Assembly (NCBI GenBank): GCA_963715995.1
Contig: OY970283.1
Span: 2,108,001-2,172,000, forward strand
Direction of reading: 5' to 3'
Length of the DNA stretch: 64,000 bases
From: DATBDN01 sp963715995
GTDB taxonomy: Bacteria > Actinomycetota > Thermoleophilia > Solirubrobacterales > Thermoleophilaceae
The notes under the pieces were generated by a model, which worked only from the letters and a program-made list of their open reading frames with translations, made no database searches and was not told where the DNA came from. Below, one piece after another: positions 26,754 to 36,653 of this stretch. Within the stretch, counting starts at the first letter, position 1, and the number at the start of each line of letters is the position of its first letter. The position numbers and the translations under genes are program-made.

Positions 26754-27026
26754 CTACCCGCGTCGAATCAGGCGGGCGAACCAGCCGGGCCGGCGCGGCT
26801 GCGTCTTGCGCCAGTCGTCGAGCGAGGGCAGCCCGGCTCGCGCGACGCACTCGAGGTGCGCGTGGCGGCGGCGCTCCATGTCACCCTCGGGGGCGATCAG
26901 CACGTGCTCGGACATGGCGGCCAGGTAGCGGCCGCAGATCGGGCACGTGTAGGTGGCGGGCTTGTTCGAGTGGGCGCGCCGCATCGTCCACCAGCGCGCC
27001 TGTGGCAGCCGCCGCCGCTTGGTCAA
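26754..27026 (-). CDS. small protein with a CPIC...HxxC zinc-finger-like site
   Basis: A 90-residue basic protein. A likely metal site is formed by YTCPICGRYL and a downstream HAHLECVARAG. The N-terminus is Arg/Lys-rich and the C-terminus contains WFARLIRRG. The TTG start overlaps the cysE stop as TTGA, following the pattern in this operon. Function unknown. It is the last gene of the sulfur operon and convergent with the queuosine-salvage gene. Confidence 0.6.
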   Translation of the reverse strand: MTKRRRLPQARWWTMRRAHSNKPATYTCPICGRYLAAMSEHVLIAPEGDMERRRHAHLECVARAGLPSLDDWRKTQPRRPGWFARLIRRG

Positions 27027-27760
27027 CCGCCCGCCGGGTCCTGGCCGCGCGGGCGCAACGGCCGAACCTCGGCCGGCTTCGTCAGGTCGCGGCCCGTCAC
27101 GTCCGAGAGCTGCTCCTCGAGCTCGCGCACGCGCTCCGAGAGCGCGCGGATGGCGTCCGCCACAGGGTCGGGGAGGTGCGCCCAGTCGGCATCCGGGCCC
27201 TCGGGCTTGCGCCCCTCGATCCGGACCGGGTGACCCGGGTTCCCGACCACCGTCGAGTTCGGCGGCACGTCGTGGATGACGACCGAGTTGGCGCCGATCT
27301 TCGAGCCGCTTCCGACGTGGATCGGCCCGAGCAGCTTCGCGCCGGACCCGATCACGACGTCGTCGTCGACGGTCGGGTGGCGCTTGCCGCGCGCGAAGCC
27401 CGTGCCGCCGAGCGTCACGCCCTGGTAGAGCGTCACGTTGTCCCCGATCTGGGCGGTCTCGCCGATCACGACTCCGGCGCCATGGTCGATGAAGAGCGCG
27501 TCGCCGATCTGTGCCGCCGGATGGATCTCGACCCCTGTCCCCATCCGGCCTGCATACGCCAGCGCGTGTGGGATGACCGGCATGCCGGCGTCATGCGCCG
27601 CGTGCGCGATGCGGTGTACCAGCAGCGCCTGGACGCCGCCGTAGGTGAGGAGGATCTCCAGGCGATCGAGGCCGCGGGCCGCAGGGTCGCGTTCCTGCGC
27701 AGCGGTCAGGTCCTGCCGGAGCTCGCGCGCCACGCGCGCCAAGGTGCCAAGTCCGAACAT
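27023..27760 (-). CDS. cysE: serine O-acetyltransferase CysE
   Basis: A 245-residue hexapeptide-repeat enzyme that acetylates serine for CysK. The left-handed beta-helix is plain (GVEIHPAAQIGDALFIDHGAG, VVIGETAQIGDNVTLYQGVT, LGGTGFARGKRHPTVDDDVV, IGANSVVIHDVPPNSTVVGN). It is shorter at the N-terminus than E. coli CysE, as in many Gram-positives. A C-terminal coiled extension (IRALSERVRELEEQLSDV) is extra. The ATG at 27760 lies 2 bp after the upstream E1-like gene. Confidence 0.92.
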   Translation of the reverse strand: MFGLGTLARVARELRQDLTAAQERDPAARGLDRLEILLTYGGVQALLVHRIAHAAHDAGMPVIPHALAYAGRMGTGVEIHPAAQIGDALFIDHGAGVVIGETAQIGDNVTLYQGVTLGGTGFARGKRHPTVDDDVVIGSGAKLLGPIHVGSGSKIGANSVVIHDVPPNSTVVGNPGHPVRIEGRKPEGPDADWAHLPDPVADAIRALSERVRELEEQLSDVTGRDLTKPAEVRPLRPRGQDPAGG

Positions 27761-27762
27761 GA

Positions 27763-28529
27763 CTAGTCCGCCGATTGTGACGAAGCGGTCACTCCGGCAC
27801 ACGCGCTGCAATCCGGGCGGCGACTCGTTCGCACCAGCGTCTGCTGGAGCGTCAGCCCGTCGAACTGGAGAATCCGGTCGCCGGGCGGCTCGCCGACGCC
27901 GGCCAGCAGCTTCAGCGCCTCGAGAGCCTGGAGCGATCCGATCACGCCCGTGACGGCACCCATGATCCCCAGGTCGGCGCAGCGCTGCTCCTGCTCCGGC
28001 GGCTGCGGGAACGCGCAGCGATAGCACGCGCTCGCGCCGGGCCGGATGGCCATGACCATGCCGCCGAAGCCGAGTGCCCCGGCCTCCACCAGCGCGACCC
28101 CGGCGGCGCAACAGGCGTCGTTCACCAGGTAGCGCGTGGCGAACGAGTCGGTGCAGTCGAGCACGACATCCGCGCCGAGGACGATTGCGTCGACGTTGTC
28201 GGAGTCAACCTCCACCGGGTAGGGCTCGACCGTGATGTCGGTGTTCAGCACGCCGAGCTTCTGCGCTGCGCTCTCCGCCTTCTGCGCGTCGATGTCGGGC
28301 GTGTAGTGCAGCGGCTGGCGGGCCAGGTTCGAGAGCTCGACCCAGTCGCCGTCCACCACCCCTACGCGGCCGACACCGGCGGCCGCGAGGTAGGTGGCGG
28401 CCGGCGAGCCCAGCGCGCCGGCGCCGATAACGATCGCCGTCGCGTCACGCAGCCGCTCCTGTGCCTCGCCACTCCACTCCGGCAGCACGAGCTGTCGCGA
28501 GTAGCGGTCGAGCTCGCGCTCGCTCAGCG

Positions 28530-28533
<4 letters not shown>
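27763..28533 (-). CDS. ThiF/MoeB-type E1 adenylyltransferase for a sulfur-carrier protein
   Basis: A 256-residue E1-like enzyme that should adenylate the Gly-Gly end of a ubiquitin-like sulfur carrier. The nucleotide motif is VIGAGALGSPAATYLAAAGVG, followed by VDGDWVELSNLARQPL. Two CxxC pairs (CYRCAFPQPP and CSACAG) form the structural zinc site. There is no rhodanese domain, unlike MOCS3/MoeZ proteins. The GTG start overlaps the cysK stop (GTGA). The position between cysK and cysE suggests a thiocarboxylate sulfur donor for cysteine synthesis over molybdopterin or thiamin, but the carrier protein is not in the window. Confidence 0.85.
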
Positions 28534-29449
<916 letters not shown>

Positions 29450-29453
<4 letters not shown>

Positions 29454-30532
29454 CGAAGCTCGGCTCCGGCCTCGGCAAGCCGCCGGCGCGCCAGCGTGTA
29501 TGCCGTGGCGAGCGGCGTGGTGGCGGCGCGCGCTGCCTCCTCGTAGATCTGCTCGACGGTCTGCTCGATCCCGAGCACGCGCCGTTTCGTGCGCGCCAGG
29601 TCGTAACCCTCAGGGTCGAGCTCGGTGGCGACGTTGATCAGCCCGCCCGCGTTCGCGATGAAGTCCGGCGCGTAGAGGATGTCGCGCGCCACGAGGTCCT
29701 CGGCCAGGCCGTCGTGGGCGAGCTGGTTGTTGGCCGAGCCGCAGACGATCGCGCAACGCAGCCGCTGGACGCTGTGCCCGTTGACCATCCCGCCGAGCGC
29801 GCACGGCGCCACGATGTCGACGTCGGCCAGGAGCGCCGTCGTGGGGTCGGTCCAGCGCGCTCCCTTCAGCTCGCCGAGCAGCGCCTTCTTGCCCTCGTCG
29901 ATATCCGCCAGCAGCACCTTCCCGCCGGCCTTGGACACCAGCTTCGCCACCCGCGAGCCGACGCGGCCGGCGCCGATCACGGCGACCGTGCGCCCCTTCA
30001 GCGAGCTCGATCCGAACACCCGCTGGCACGAGGCGCGCATCGCCGCTTCCACGCCAAGCGCCGTGAACGGGCTCGGGTCGCCGCTGCCACCACGGGCGCG
30101 CGGCAGGCCGGTGACCCACTTGGTGCGCTCGGCGATCACGCCCATGTCGCGCGAGCTCGTGCCGACGTCCTCGGCGGTCACGTACGCGCCCTCGAGCACC
30201 GCGACCGTGTCGCCGAAGTCCTCGAGCACCGCACGGCGTGCCTTGCCCGTTGGCGGCGGTCCCGGCGGGAGGCTGATCACGGACTTGCCGCCGCCGAGCG
30301 AGAGGCCCGCGGCGGCGGCCTTGAAGGTCATCGCGCGTGACAGGCGCAGCGCGTCGCGCGCCGCATCGGCCGAGTTGGCATAGCGCCACATGCGGCAGCC
30401 GCCGAGCGCCGGGCCGAGCGTGGTCGAGTGCACGGCGACGATCGTGTACGCGCCGCTGCGGCGGCCACGGCGGATGACGAGCTCCTCGTGGTCGAGGCTG
30501 ATGAGAGCGCTTGCGGTCGAGCTGGCTGTCAC
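29450..30532 (-). CDS. Glu/Leu/Phe/Val dehydrogenase (leucine dehydrogenase type)
   Basis: A 360-residue NAD-dependent amino-acid dehydrogenase. The substrate-binding half has TTLGPALGGCRMWRY and LSLGGGKSVISLPPG with the conserved Lys, then GAYVTAEDVGTSSRDM. The NAD motif is VAVIGAGRVGSRVAKLV. APDFIANAGGLINVATEL is typical of leucine and valine dehydrogenases. The exact substrate cannot be set from sequence. Its place in a cysteine operon is unexplained; it may supply or remove an amino-acid nitrogen. Confidence 0.88.
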
Positions 30533-30544
30533 TGAATGCCCACG

Positions 30545-31318
30545 TTATCCGGGCGCGAGCGCAGCCTCTGCGGCCGCAAGCGCATCCGCGCGCCGCGCGA
30601 ACGACTGCGCGCGTGCGATCAAGCCGTCGCGCACCCAGAACAGGTAGTGGACCTGGCGCTGCGCCACCGCCCCGCTGCGGTCGACCAGGTGCAGCGACGC
30701 GGATACCGCGACAACCTCGCCCACCTCACGCAGCGCGTACTCGGTCGCGGACATCGTCTGCGTCGTGCCGAACGTCTCCTCGAAGTACTCGCGCGCGCCG
30801 TCGCGGCCCCGGTAGAGCTCGCGGGTACCCGAGTACGGGCGCCACTCGACGTCCTCGGCCAGCAGCTCGAACACGTGATCGAACTCGTGGCGGTTGAACG
30901 CGGCCCACAGCTCGCGCACGATTGCCGGCGGGTCGTGAGGCGCCAGGCCCGCCGCACGCAGAGCCGCCTCCTGGGTCGGGAAGCCGCGGAAGCGGATCAG
31001 CTTGCCGTTGCGGAACTCGTACAGCCAGCCCGGCTGCATCGTCACCAGGCCGTGCTCGCCCCTGATGCGCAGCTCGCCGCGCGCCACCACCGCATCGCCC
31101 TTGGCGAACGCGCTGTAGAGCCGGCCCTCGGCCTCCTCCCCGCGCTCCCGGCGCCCACTCATGTACGCGCGCAGGCCGTCGTGGCCGCGGTAGACGGTGC
31201 CCCCACCCCCGTACGGCTCCCACTCGACGTCCGGATCGACGATCTCCAGCACCGCGTCGATGCCGCCGCGCTCGAACGCGATCCACAGCTGCCGCACGAG
31301 TTCGACGTTGTCGGCCAC
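30545..31318 (-). CDS. tandem NTF2/SnoaL-like domain protein
   Basis: A 257-residue protein made of two similar ~125-residue NTF2-like cone domains. Each begins with a helix carrying RQLWIAFERGGID or RELWAAFNRHEFD and continues with a strand bearing DVEWEPYGGGGTVYRG or DVEWRPYSGTRELYRG, then GL/GAREY. NTF2-like folds serve as isomerases, hydrolases or binding modules, so no reaction can be named. The GTG at 31318 is chosen. It follows the Rrf2 gene and precedes the dehydrogenase on the same strand. Confidence 0.75.
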   Translation of the reverse strand: MADNVELVRQLWIAFERGGIDAVLEIVDPDVEWEPYGGGGTVYRGHDGLRAYMSGRRERGEEAEGRLYSAFAKGDAVVARGELRIRGEHGLVTMQPGWLYEFRNGKLIRFRGFPTQEAALRAAGLAPHDPPAIVRELWAAFNRHEFDHVFELLAEDVEWRPYSGTRELYRGRDGAREYFEETFGTTQTMSATEYALREVGEVVAVSASLHLVDRSGAVAQRQVHYLFWVRDGLIARAQSFARRADALAAAEAALAPG

Positions 31319-31348
31319 AGGTGCAGTCTGCCTCGCGAGCCGCGGGAG

Positions 31349-31747
31349 CTAGATGTAATACATCGCCGCGCCGGCCTCCTGGGCCTCGCGCTCGGCGATG
31401 TTGGCGACCGTGGTGGCCGCCAGTTGTGCCCTGACCTGCTCGGCGATCTCCGACCACGGCGGCCCGAGCGCTGCGGCGCCTGCGCCGACTTCGCCCTCGA
31501 GCAGCTCGACCACCTCCAGCACCGTGACCGACTCTGCCGGCCGCGCCAGCGAGTAGCCGCCCTTCACGCCGCGCTGTGACTGAAGCACGCCACCGCGGCG
31601 GAGCGTGACGAACAGCGACTCGAGGAACTGCGGCGAGATGTCGCGGCGCGCTGCGATCTCGCCGATCGGCACCGGCGCCGAGCCACGCCGGGCAAGCTCC
31701 GCGAGGGCTCTGACCGCATACGCGGATTTTGCGGTGATCACCAACAC
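31349..31747 (-). CDS. Rrf2-family transcription regulator (CymR-like, no Fe-S ligands)
   Basis: A 132-residue winged-helix protein. The N-terminus AKSAYAVRALAELARRG, helix-turn-helix region IGEIAARRDISPQFLESLF and wing GVLQSQRGVKGGYSLARP are standard for Rrf2. It contains no cysteine at all, so it cannot bind the Fe-S cluster of IscR or NsrR. That matches the CymR type, which in Bacillus controls cysteine genes through a complex with CysK. As the first gene of an operon containing cysK and cysE, it is a good candidate for the local regulator. Confidence 0.85.
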   Translation of the reverse strand: MLVITAKSAYAVRALAELARRGSAPVPIGEIAARRDISPQFLESLFVTLRRGGVLQSQRGVKGGYSLARPAESVTVLEVVELLEGEVGAGAAALGPPWSEIAEQVRAQLAATTVANIAEREAQEAGAAMYYI

Positions 31748-31773
31748 GGGCTGCGCGAGTCTAGTTTGTGGTG

Positions 31774-32151
31774 ATGACCGTGCTGAGGAAGTTCGACCCG
31801 TGGGCGCCGCCGCTCGTGCTCATGGGCGTGATCTTCTTCTTCTCGGCGCAACCCAACCTCAATTCGGGGCTCGGCTGGATCGACCACGTGGGGCGCAAGT
31901 GCATCCACGCGAGCGAGTACGCGCTGCTGTGCATGCTCTGGTGGCGCGTGCTGCGCACCCGCATGTACCGGCTCCGCGCGCTCGCGCCCGCCTGGGCGAT
32001 CGCCACGCTCTACGCCGCGAGCGACGAGTACCACCAGCGCTTCACGCCCGGGCGCCAGTCCACCTGGGTCGACGTGACGATCGACTCGCTCGGCGCCGCG
32101 TTGTTCGTGGCGCTCGTGCTGCGCGCGCAGCGGCAGGCGGCCGTGGCGTGA
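31774..32151 (+). CDS. VanZ-like membrane protein
   Basis: A protein of about 125 residues with four hydrophobic helices. The VanZ-family landmarks are FFFSAQPNLNSGLGW, a helix with KCIHASEYALLCMLWW, and the motif SDEYHQRFTPGRQSTWVDVTIDSLGA. VanZ homologues are linked to teicoplanin resistance and to envelope functions that are poorly defined. In-frame GTG codons at 31768 and 31771 are alternative starts. The stop overlaps the GTG of the histidine kinase gene (GTGA). Confidence 0.8.
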   Translation: MTVLRKFDPWAPPLVLMGVIFFFSAQPNLNSGLGWIDHVGRKCIHASEYALLCMLWWRVLRTRMYRLRALAPAWAIATLYAASDEYHQRFTPGRQSTWVDVTIDSLGAALFVALVLRAQRQAAVA

Positions 32152-33341
32152 ACGCCTTCCCGCGCCCGCCGATGGAGTCGATGCGGGTTGTGGCGTCGTT
32201 CGCCGGCGTGCGCCTGCTGCTCACCCTGGCCGCGCTGCTGGCCGACGTGATCCTCGGCTTCCCGCACGGGGCCGGCCTCCCGATCGTGCTTGGCGGCCTG
32301 GGCTTGCCGTGGGCGTTGCTGCTGCTGTGGCTCGCGCACTCCGACCCGGCGCGCGCGCTCACTCCGATCGTCGCGTCCGCGGATCTGGCGCTGCTGGCCG
32401 CTATCCAGGCCGCCGCGCCGGATACCTACGCCGCCACCCACTTCGTGGCCCTGGTCTTCATCGGCGCGCATGCCCACTTCCAGGGCCCGCGCCGCGGCGT
32501 GCTGATCGCGGCCGTTGGCGCAGCCCTGCTGATCGCCGTCTCGATCGCTCGCAAGGGACGCCTCGACAACAACGAGCTCGCGTTCTACGAGACCGTGTTC
32601 GCGGTCGCCTGCCTGGCCACCGCCGCGATCATCGGCGAGCTGCGCGGGATCGAGACGACCGGCCGCCTGCGTGCGCGCGAGCTCAGCCGGCGCACGCTCT
32701 CGGGCGAGGACGAGGTGCGCCGCCACGTGGCCGACTTCATCCACGACGGGCCCGTGCAGGAGCTGATCGGCCTGGACCTGATGCTCCAGGGCGCGGTCCG
32801 GGCTTCCGAGCGCGGCGACAGCGAGCGCGCGATCGAGCTGATCCGCCAGGCGCGCGAGATCGCCGAGGGCAACGTGCACGCGCTGCGCGACGAGATCGTG
32901 AACCTCGGCCCCTACGCGTTCGAGGAGCTCTCGTTCGAGATCGCCGTCGAGCGCTGCATCCCGATCTGGCTCCGCCGCTACGGATGCACCGTGAAGGTGG
33001 ACGCCGACGTGGAGCTCGAGCCGCAGGTGGCCAACGACCTGTTTCGGATCACCCAGGAGGCGATCGCCAACGCCTGCAAGCACGGTGAGTCGGAAACGGT
33101 CGAGGTGACGCTTTCGCGTGCGGATGGGCACGCCGTCCTGAAGATCGCCGACAACGGCAAGGGCTTCGGAGACGTCGCGCCGCTCGGGTCGCACGAGCCG
33201 GGTCACATCGGTCTGGCGAGCATGCGCGAGCGCACCGAGATGCTCCACGGGACGCTCGACATCACCACCGCGCCGGGCAGGACCGAGGTGACCGTGCTGG
33301 TCCCGCTCGGCGGCACGCGCCGGCGCAACCGGCGCGACTAG
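32148..33341 (+). CDS. membrane sensor histidine kinase, NarL/HisKA_3 type
   Basis: A 397-residue kinase. The first ~175 residues carry five to six membrane helices. The dimerisation H-box is HVADFIHDGPVQELIGLDLM. The HATPase part has the N-box ITQEAIANACKHGESETV, G1 box IADNGKGFGD and G2 box HIGLASMRERTEMLHG. HisKA_3 kinases normally phosphorylate a REC-LuxR response regulator, and none is present here. The GTG start overlaps the VanZ-like stop. The convergent neighbour carries a LuxR-type HTH but no receiver. Confidence 0.88.
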   Translation: MNAFPRPPMESMRVVASFAGVRLLLTLAALLADVILGFPHGAGLPIVLGGLGLPWALLLLWLAHSDPARALTPIVASADLALLAAIQAAAPDTYAATHFVALVFIGAHAHFQGPRRGVLIAAVGAALLIAVSIARKGRLDNNELAFYETVFAVACLATAAIIGELRGIETTGRLRARELSRRTLSGEDEVRRHVADFIHDGPVQELIGLDLMLQGAVRASERGDSERAIELIRQAREIAEGNVHALRDEIVNLGPYAFEELSFEIAVERCIPIWLRRYGCTVKVDADVELEPQVANDLFRITQEAIANACKHGESETVEVTLSRADGHAVLKIADNGKGFGDVAPLGSHEPGHIGLASMRERTEMLHGTLDITTAPGRTEVTVLVPLGGTRRRNRRD

Positions 33342-33345
33342 CCCG

Positions 33346-34440
33346 CTAGATCCAGCCGCGCTGGGTTGCGATCAGAACTGCCTGCGCGCGATCCACCGCG
33401 CCGAGCTTGGCGTAGGTGTTGTGCAGGTGGGTGCGCACTGTGCTGGTGGAGAGCCCGAGGTCGACCGCGATCTGCTTGTAGACCTTGCCGTCGCGCAGGC
33501 TCCGCAGCACCTCGACCTCGCGTGTGGAGAGCGAGCACGGCTCAACCGAGCGGCGGTCGCCGTGGGGATAGGGCAGCTCGTACATCACCGAGCGCAGCTG
33601 GTCGCCGGAGATGTCCAGCGCACGCGCGGCGCGCGCCAGCTCCCTGGGGTCGACCGGCATCCCGTGCCCGTAGTGGGCGAGCATGTCGCCGAGCCGCACG
33701 ATCGCGGCCTCGGTCTCGGCCTCTTCGGAGTGGTGGCGCTCGATGGCGGTTGCAAGCCGCGCCGGCAGCCCCCAGCGGCGCGCGAGCACGCCGCCGACGA
33801 CGGCGTGGTCAACGCCCAGCTCACGACGCTCGGCGTGCACGCGCTCCTCCGGGGTGCGTGCACCGCCGTGGATGTGGCGCGGGTAACCGGGGTAGGCGTG
33901 GGCCAGCACGAGCTTGCCGATGTCGTGCAGAAGGGCCGAGACGAGGATCTCGTTGCGGCCCCTGTAGTCGATCGCGCGCGCCACCTGGTCGGCGGCCCGC
34001 TGCGTCGCGACCGCATGGAGGCGGAACCGCTCCGGGGCCGCGTCCCAGACCGGGGTGCGCTCGAAGAAGTCGTAGACCTGGGTGCGCGAGGCGAGTGCCT
34101 CGACGCCTCCGGGCGTGAGGATGCTGACGGCCTCGGGGATCGAGGCGACCTTGCCCTTCTTGGACGAGCGCGCGCGGTTGGCGATGCGCAGCACGGCGAT
34201 GACGAGCGCGACGTCGGACTCGACCGCCTCGACCACGTCCGAGACAGCGGGCTGGTCGGAGCGCACCAGGCGCAGCAGGCGGTTGCGCGACTCGGCCAGC
34301 GCCGGGAAGGCCTCGAGTGCCTCGAAAGCCGCAGTAAGCCGGCGGCCGTGGCCCTCGTTGTGGCGCTGGCGCACGGCGACTGCCGCCTGCGGCGTCAGCG
34401 GGCGGGGCTTCTGCGCCTCCGGTGCGATCGTGGTCTCCAT
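33346..34440 (-). CDS. HDOD domain - LuxR-type HTH fusion protein
   Basis: A protein of about 364 residues. The N-terminal two thirds form an HDOD domain (LRLVRSDQPAVSDVVEAVES, ARSSKKGKVASIPEAVSIL, EILVSALLHDIGKLVLAHAY, AVVGGVLARRWGLPARLATA). It keeps an HD pair in LLHDIGK and an H in IERHHSEEAE. The C-terminal ~65 residues are a LuxR HTH (STREVEVLRSLRDGKVYKQI, LGLSTSTVRTHLHNTYAKLG). ATG 34440 is preferred, with GGAG just before it; an upstream GTG at 34488 would add 16 residues. The role is probably transcription control by a cytosolic signal. Confidence 0.8.
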   Translation of the reverse strand: METTIAPEAQKPRPLTPQAAVAVRQRHNEGHGRRLTAAFEALEAFPALAESRNRLLRLVRSDQPAVSDVVEAVESDVALVIAVLRIANRARSSKKGKVASIPEAVSILTPGGVEALASRTQVYDFFERTPVWDAAPERFRLHAVATQRAADQVARAIDYRGRNEILVSALLHDIGKLVLAHAYPGYPRHIHGGARTPEERVHAERRELGVDHAVVGGVLARRWGLPARLATAIERHHSEEAETEAAIVRLGDMLAHYGHGMPVDPRELARAARALDISGDQLRSVMYELPYPHGDRRSVEPCSLSTREVEVLRSLRDGKVYKQIAVDLGLSTSTVRTHLHNTYAKLGAVDRAQAVLIATQRGWI

Positions 34441-34503
34441 TTCTCCGTGACCGGGCTCGGGGTGGCCCAGTTGCTCACCTATCGGCACTTCCCGGGGACG
34501 TGT

Positions 34504-35770
34504 TTAGCCGTGCTGACGCGCTCGCGCAAGGGCGTCGTCGATCCGGGTCAGGGTCTCTTCCTGCCCCAGCGCGGCCACGGATTCGAAGATGCCCGGCGAA
34601 ATCGTGGTCCCGGCCAGCGCCACGCGCACCGGCTGGAAGACCTCCTTCGGCTTGACACCCGCCTGCTCGACCACTCCGCGCAGGGCAGTCTCGACCCGCT
34701 CGGCGTCGAAGCCGTCGAAGGCCGGCCAGGGCATCGCGGGCCTGCTCGAGGCGCTCGGCCGCGCCGTCGCCCATCACCTTCGCCCACGCCTTCGGGTCGG
34801 TCTCCTGGCGCTCCACGAGGAAGCCGGCGAGCGGCCAGAAGTCGGCCAGCGTCTGCATCTTCTCCTGTGAGATCTGGACCGCTTCGAGCGGCACGTCCGA
34901 GCGCCCCAGGAAGGCCTCGATCCGTGCCTTCAGGTCCTCGGCGCCGAGCTCGCGCAGGTAGTGGCCGTTCATCCAGCGCAGCTTCGCCTCGTCGAACACG
35001 GCCGGGTTCTTCGACACGCGCTCGAGCGCAAAGTGCTCCACCAGCTCGTCGCGCGTGAAGAAGGTGGTCGAGTCGTCGTAGCCCCACCCGAGCAGTGCCA
35101 GGTAGTTCACGACCGCCTCGGCCAGATAGCCCTGCTCGCGCAGCCACTGGACCGACGCCGCGTCGTAGCGCTTCGAGAGCTTCTTGCCGTCGGGGCCGAG
35201 CAGCAGCGGCAGGTGCGCGTAGACGGGGCGCTCGTGACCAAGGGCCTCCAGGATCAGCACCTGGCGCGCCGTGTTCGACAGGTGGTCCTCGCCGCGGATC
35301 ACGTGGGTCACGCCCATGTCGTGGTCGTCCACCGCCACCGCGAGGTTGTAGAGCGGGCTGCCATCCGAGCGTGCGATCACGAAGTCCTTGATCGCGCTGC
35401 GCGGGTTGCGGACCTGGCCGCGGATGACGTCGTCGAAGACGATGTCATCGCCCTCCCCCACGCGCACGCGCACGGCGCCGTCGTCGAGATAGCCGGCCCC
35501 GGCGTCCAGGATCTGCTTGACCGCTTCCTCGTGCCGCGGCCGGCGGCTGGTCTGCGACACAGGCTCCTGATCCCAGTCGATCCCGAGCCAGGCCATCGCG
35601 TCGCAGATGACCTCGATGTTCTCGTCGGTGGAGCGCTCCGGGTCGGTGTCCTCGATGCGCAGGAGCATCTCGCCGCCCTGGCCGCGAGCGACCAACCAGT
35701 TGTAGAGCGCGGTCCGAGCGCCGCCGACGTGGAGGTAGCCCGTGGGAGATGGCGCGAAACGGACCCTCAT
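34504..35770 (-). pseudogene. gltX: glutamyl-tRNA synthetase GltX, interrupted by a frameshift
   Basis: A class I synthetase that charges tRNA with Glu; together with GatCAB it is probably non-discriminating. It has the HIGH-like motif in RFAPSPTGYLHVGGARTALY and the KMSKS-like motif in GPDGKKLSKRYDAASV. After LEQARDA the frame breaks near 34729-34731, and the expected C-terminus (FDGFDAERVETALRGVVEQA ... RIDDALARARQHG) continues in another frame. Removing one base of the GGG run restores it. Even then the protein is only ~420 residues, because the segment after ILDAGAGY is short compared with normal GluRS (~470-490). Sequencing error, or a real lesion with a second gltX elsewhere, are both possible. 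Confidence 0.8.
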
Positions 35771-35783
35771 AACCTGCCGAGCG

Positions 35784-36653
35784 ATGCTATTAGGCGCCCA
35801 CGTGTCCACCGCCGGCGGCCTGGTCAAGGCCCACGAGCGCGGGGTCGAGTCCAAGTCCGAGTCGATCCAGATCTTCAACCAGTCGCCGAAGGCGTGGCGA
35901 CCCGTCAACCACTCCGAGGACGACATCGCCGAGTTCAACCGGCGGATGGCGGATGGCCCGGTCCGGGAGGTGGTGATCCACGCCGTCTACCTGATCAACT
36001 GCGCCTCGAACGAGGGCGAGATCCGTGCCAAGTCGATCGCCTCGCTCACGCACGCGCTGCTCCTGGGCGATGCGATCGGCTCGGCCGGAGTGGTCGTGCA
36101 CCCCGGGACGCTGAAGGGGAAGCCGCTCGACGAGGGCCTGGAGTTGTGCGGCGAAGCGTTCCGCGAGGCGCTCGCCGAGTCGGAGCGCTGCCCGCTGCTG
36201 CTGGAGAACACGGCCGGGGCCAAGGGCACGCTCGGGCGCTCGTTCGCCGAGCTCGCCGAGCTGCTGGAGCGCGGCGGTGGCGGCGAGCGGCTCGGCATCT
36301 GCCTGGACTCCTGCCACCTGCTCGCCTCCGGTTACGAGGTGCGCACGCCCGAGGCCATCGCCGAGCTGCTCGACGAGTGCGACGCCGCCGTCGGCCCGGA
36401 GCGCCTGCGCTGCCTGCACGTGAACGACTCGAAGTCGAAGCTCGGCTCGAACCGCGACCTGCACGCCCCGCTGACCGACGGCGAGATCGGAGCGAAGGGG
36501 CTGGCCGCGTTCCTGTCGGAACCTCGCTTCGAAGAGCTGCCGGTCTGCCTCGAGACAGCGGGGCCGAGCGGCAACCTCGGCCTGGACGAGGTCGAGCTGG
36601 CGCGGAAGCTCCGCAAGCGGGGCCAGGCGGCGCGCAAGCGCCGCAAGCGCTAG
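35784..36653 (+). CDS. nfo: endonuclease IV (AP endonuclease)
   Basis: A 289-residue zinc-dependent AP endonuclease of base excision repair. Zinc ligands are visible as VVIHAVYLINCASNE, VVVHPGTLKGK, LENTAGAKG, GICLDSCHLLASGY, HVNDSKSKLGSNRDLHAPL and CLETAG. The basic C-terminal tail (KLRKRGQAARKRRKR) is longer than in E. coli. The ATG at 35784 gives the standard LLGAHVSTAGGL start. It is divergent to gltX with 13 bp between starts, and its TAG stop overlaps the stop of the convergent neighbour. Confidence 0.93.
   Translation: MLLGAHVSTAGGLVKAHERGVESKSESIQIFNQSPKAWRPVNHSEDDIAEFNRRMADGPVREVVIHAVYLINCASNEGEIRAKSIASLTHALLLGDAIGSAGVVVHPGTLKGKPLDEGLELCGEAFREALAESERCPLLLENTAGAKGTLGRSFAELAELLERGGGGERLGICLDSCHLLASGYEVRTPEAIAELLDECDAAVGPERLRCLHVNDSKSKLGSNRDLHAPLTDGEIGAKGLAAFLSEPRFEELPVCLETAGPSGNLGLDEVELARKLRKRGQAARKRRKR

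Noticed and set aside
31349..31747. IscR-type Fe-S regulator
   Set aside because: The protein has no cysteine, so it cannot bind the cluster.
31605..32147. N-terminal extension of the histidine kinase frame
   Set aside because: It overlaps the Rrf2 and VanZ-like genes, and the GTG at 32148 gives a complete kinase with the usual overlap.
34700..34760. Programmed frameshift in gltX
   Set aside because: There is no slippery heptamer or clear stimulatory structure at the break; a single-base indel explains it.
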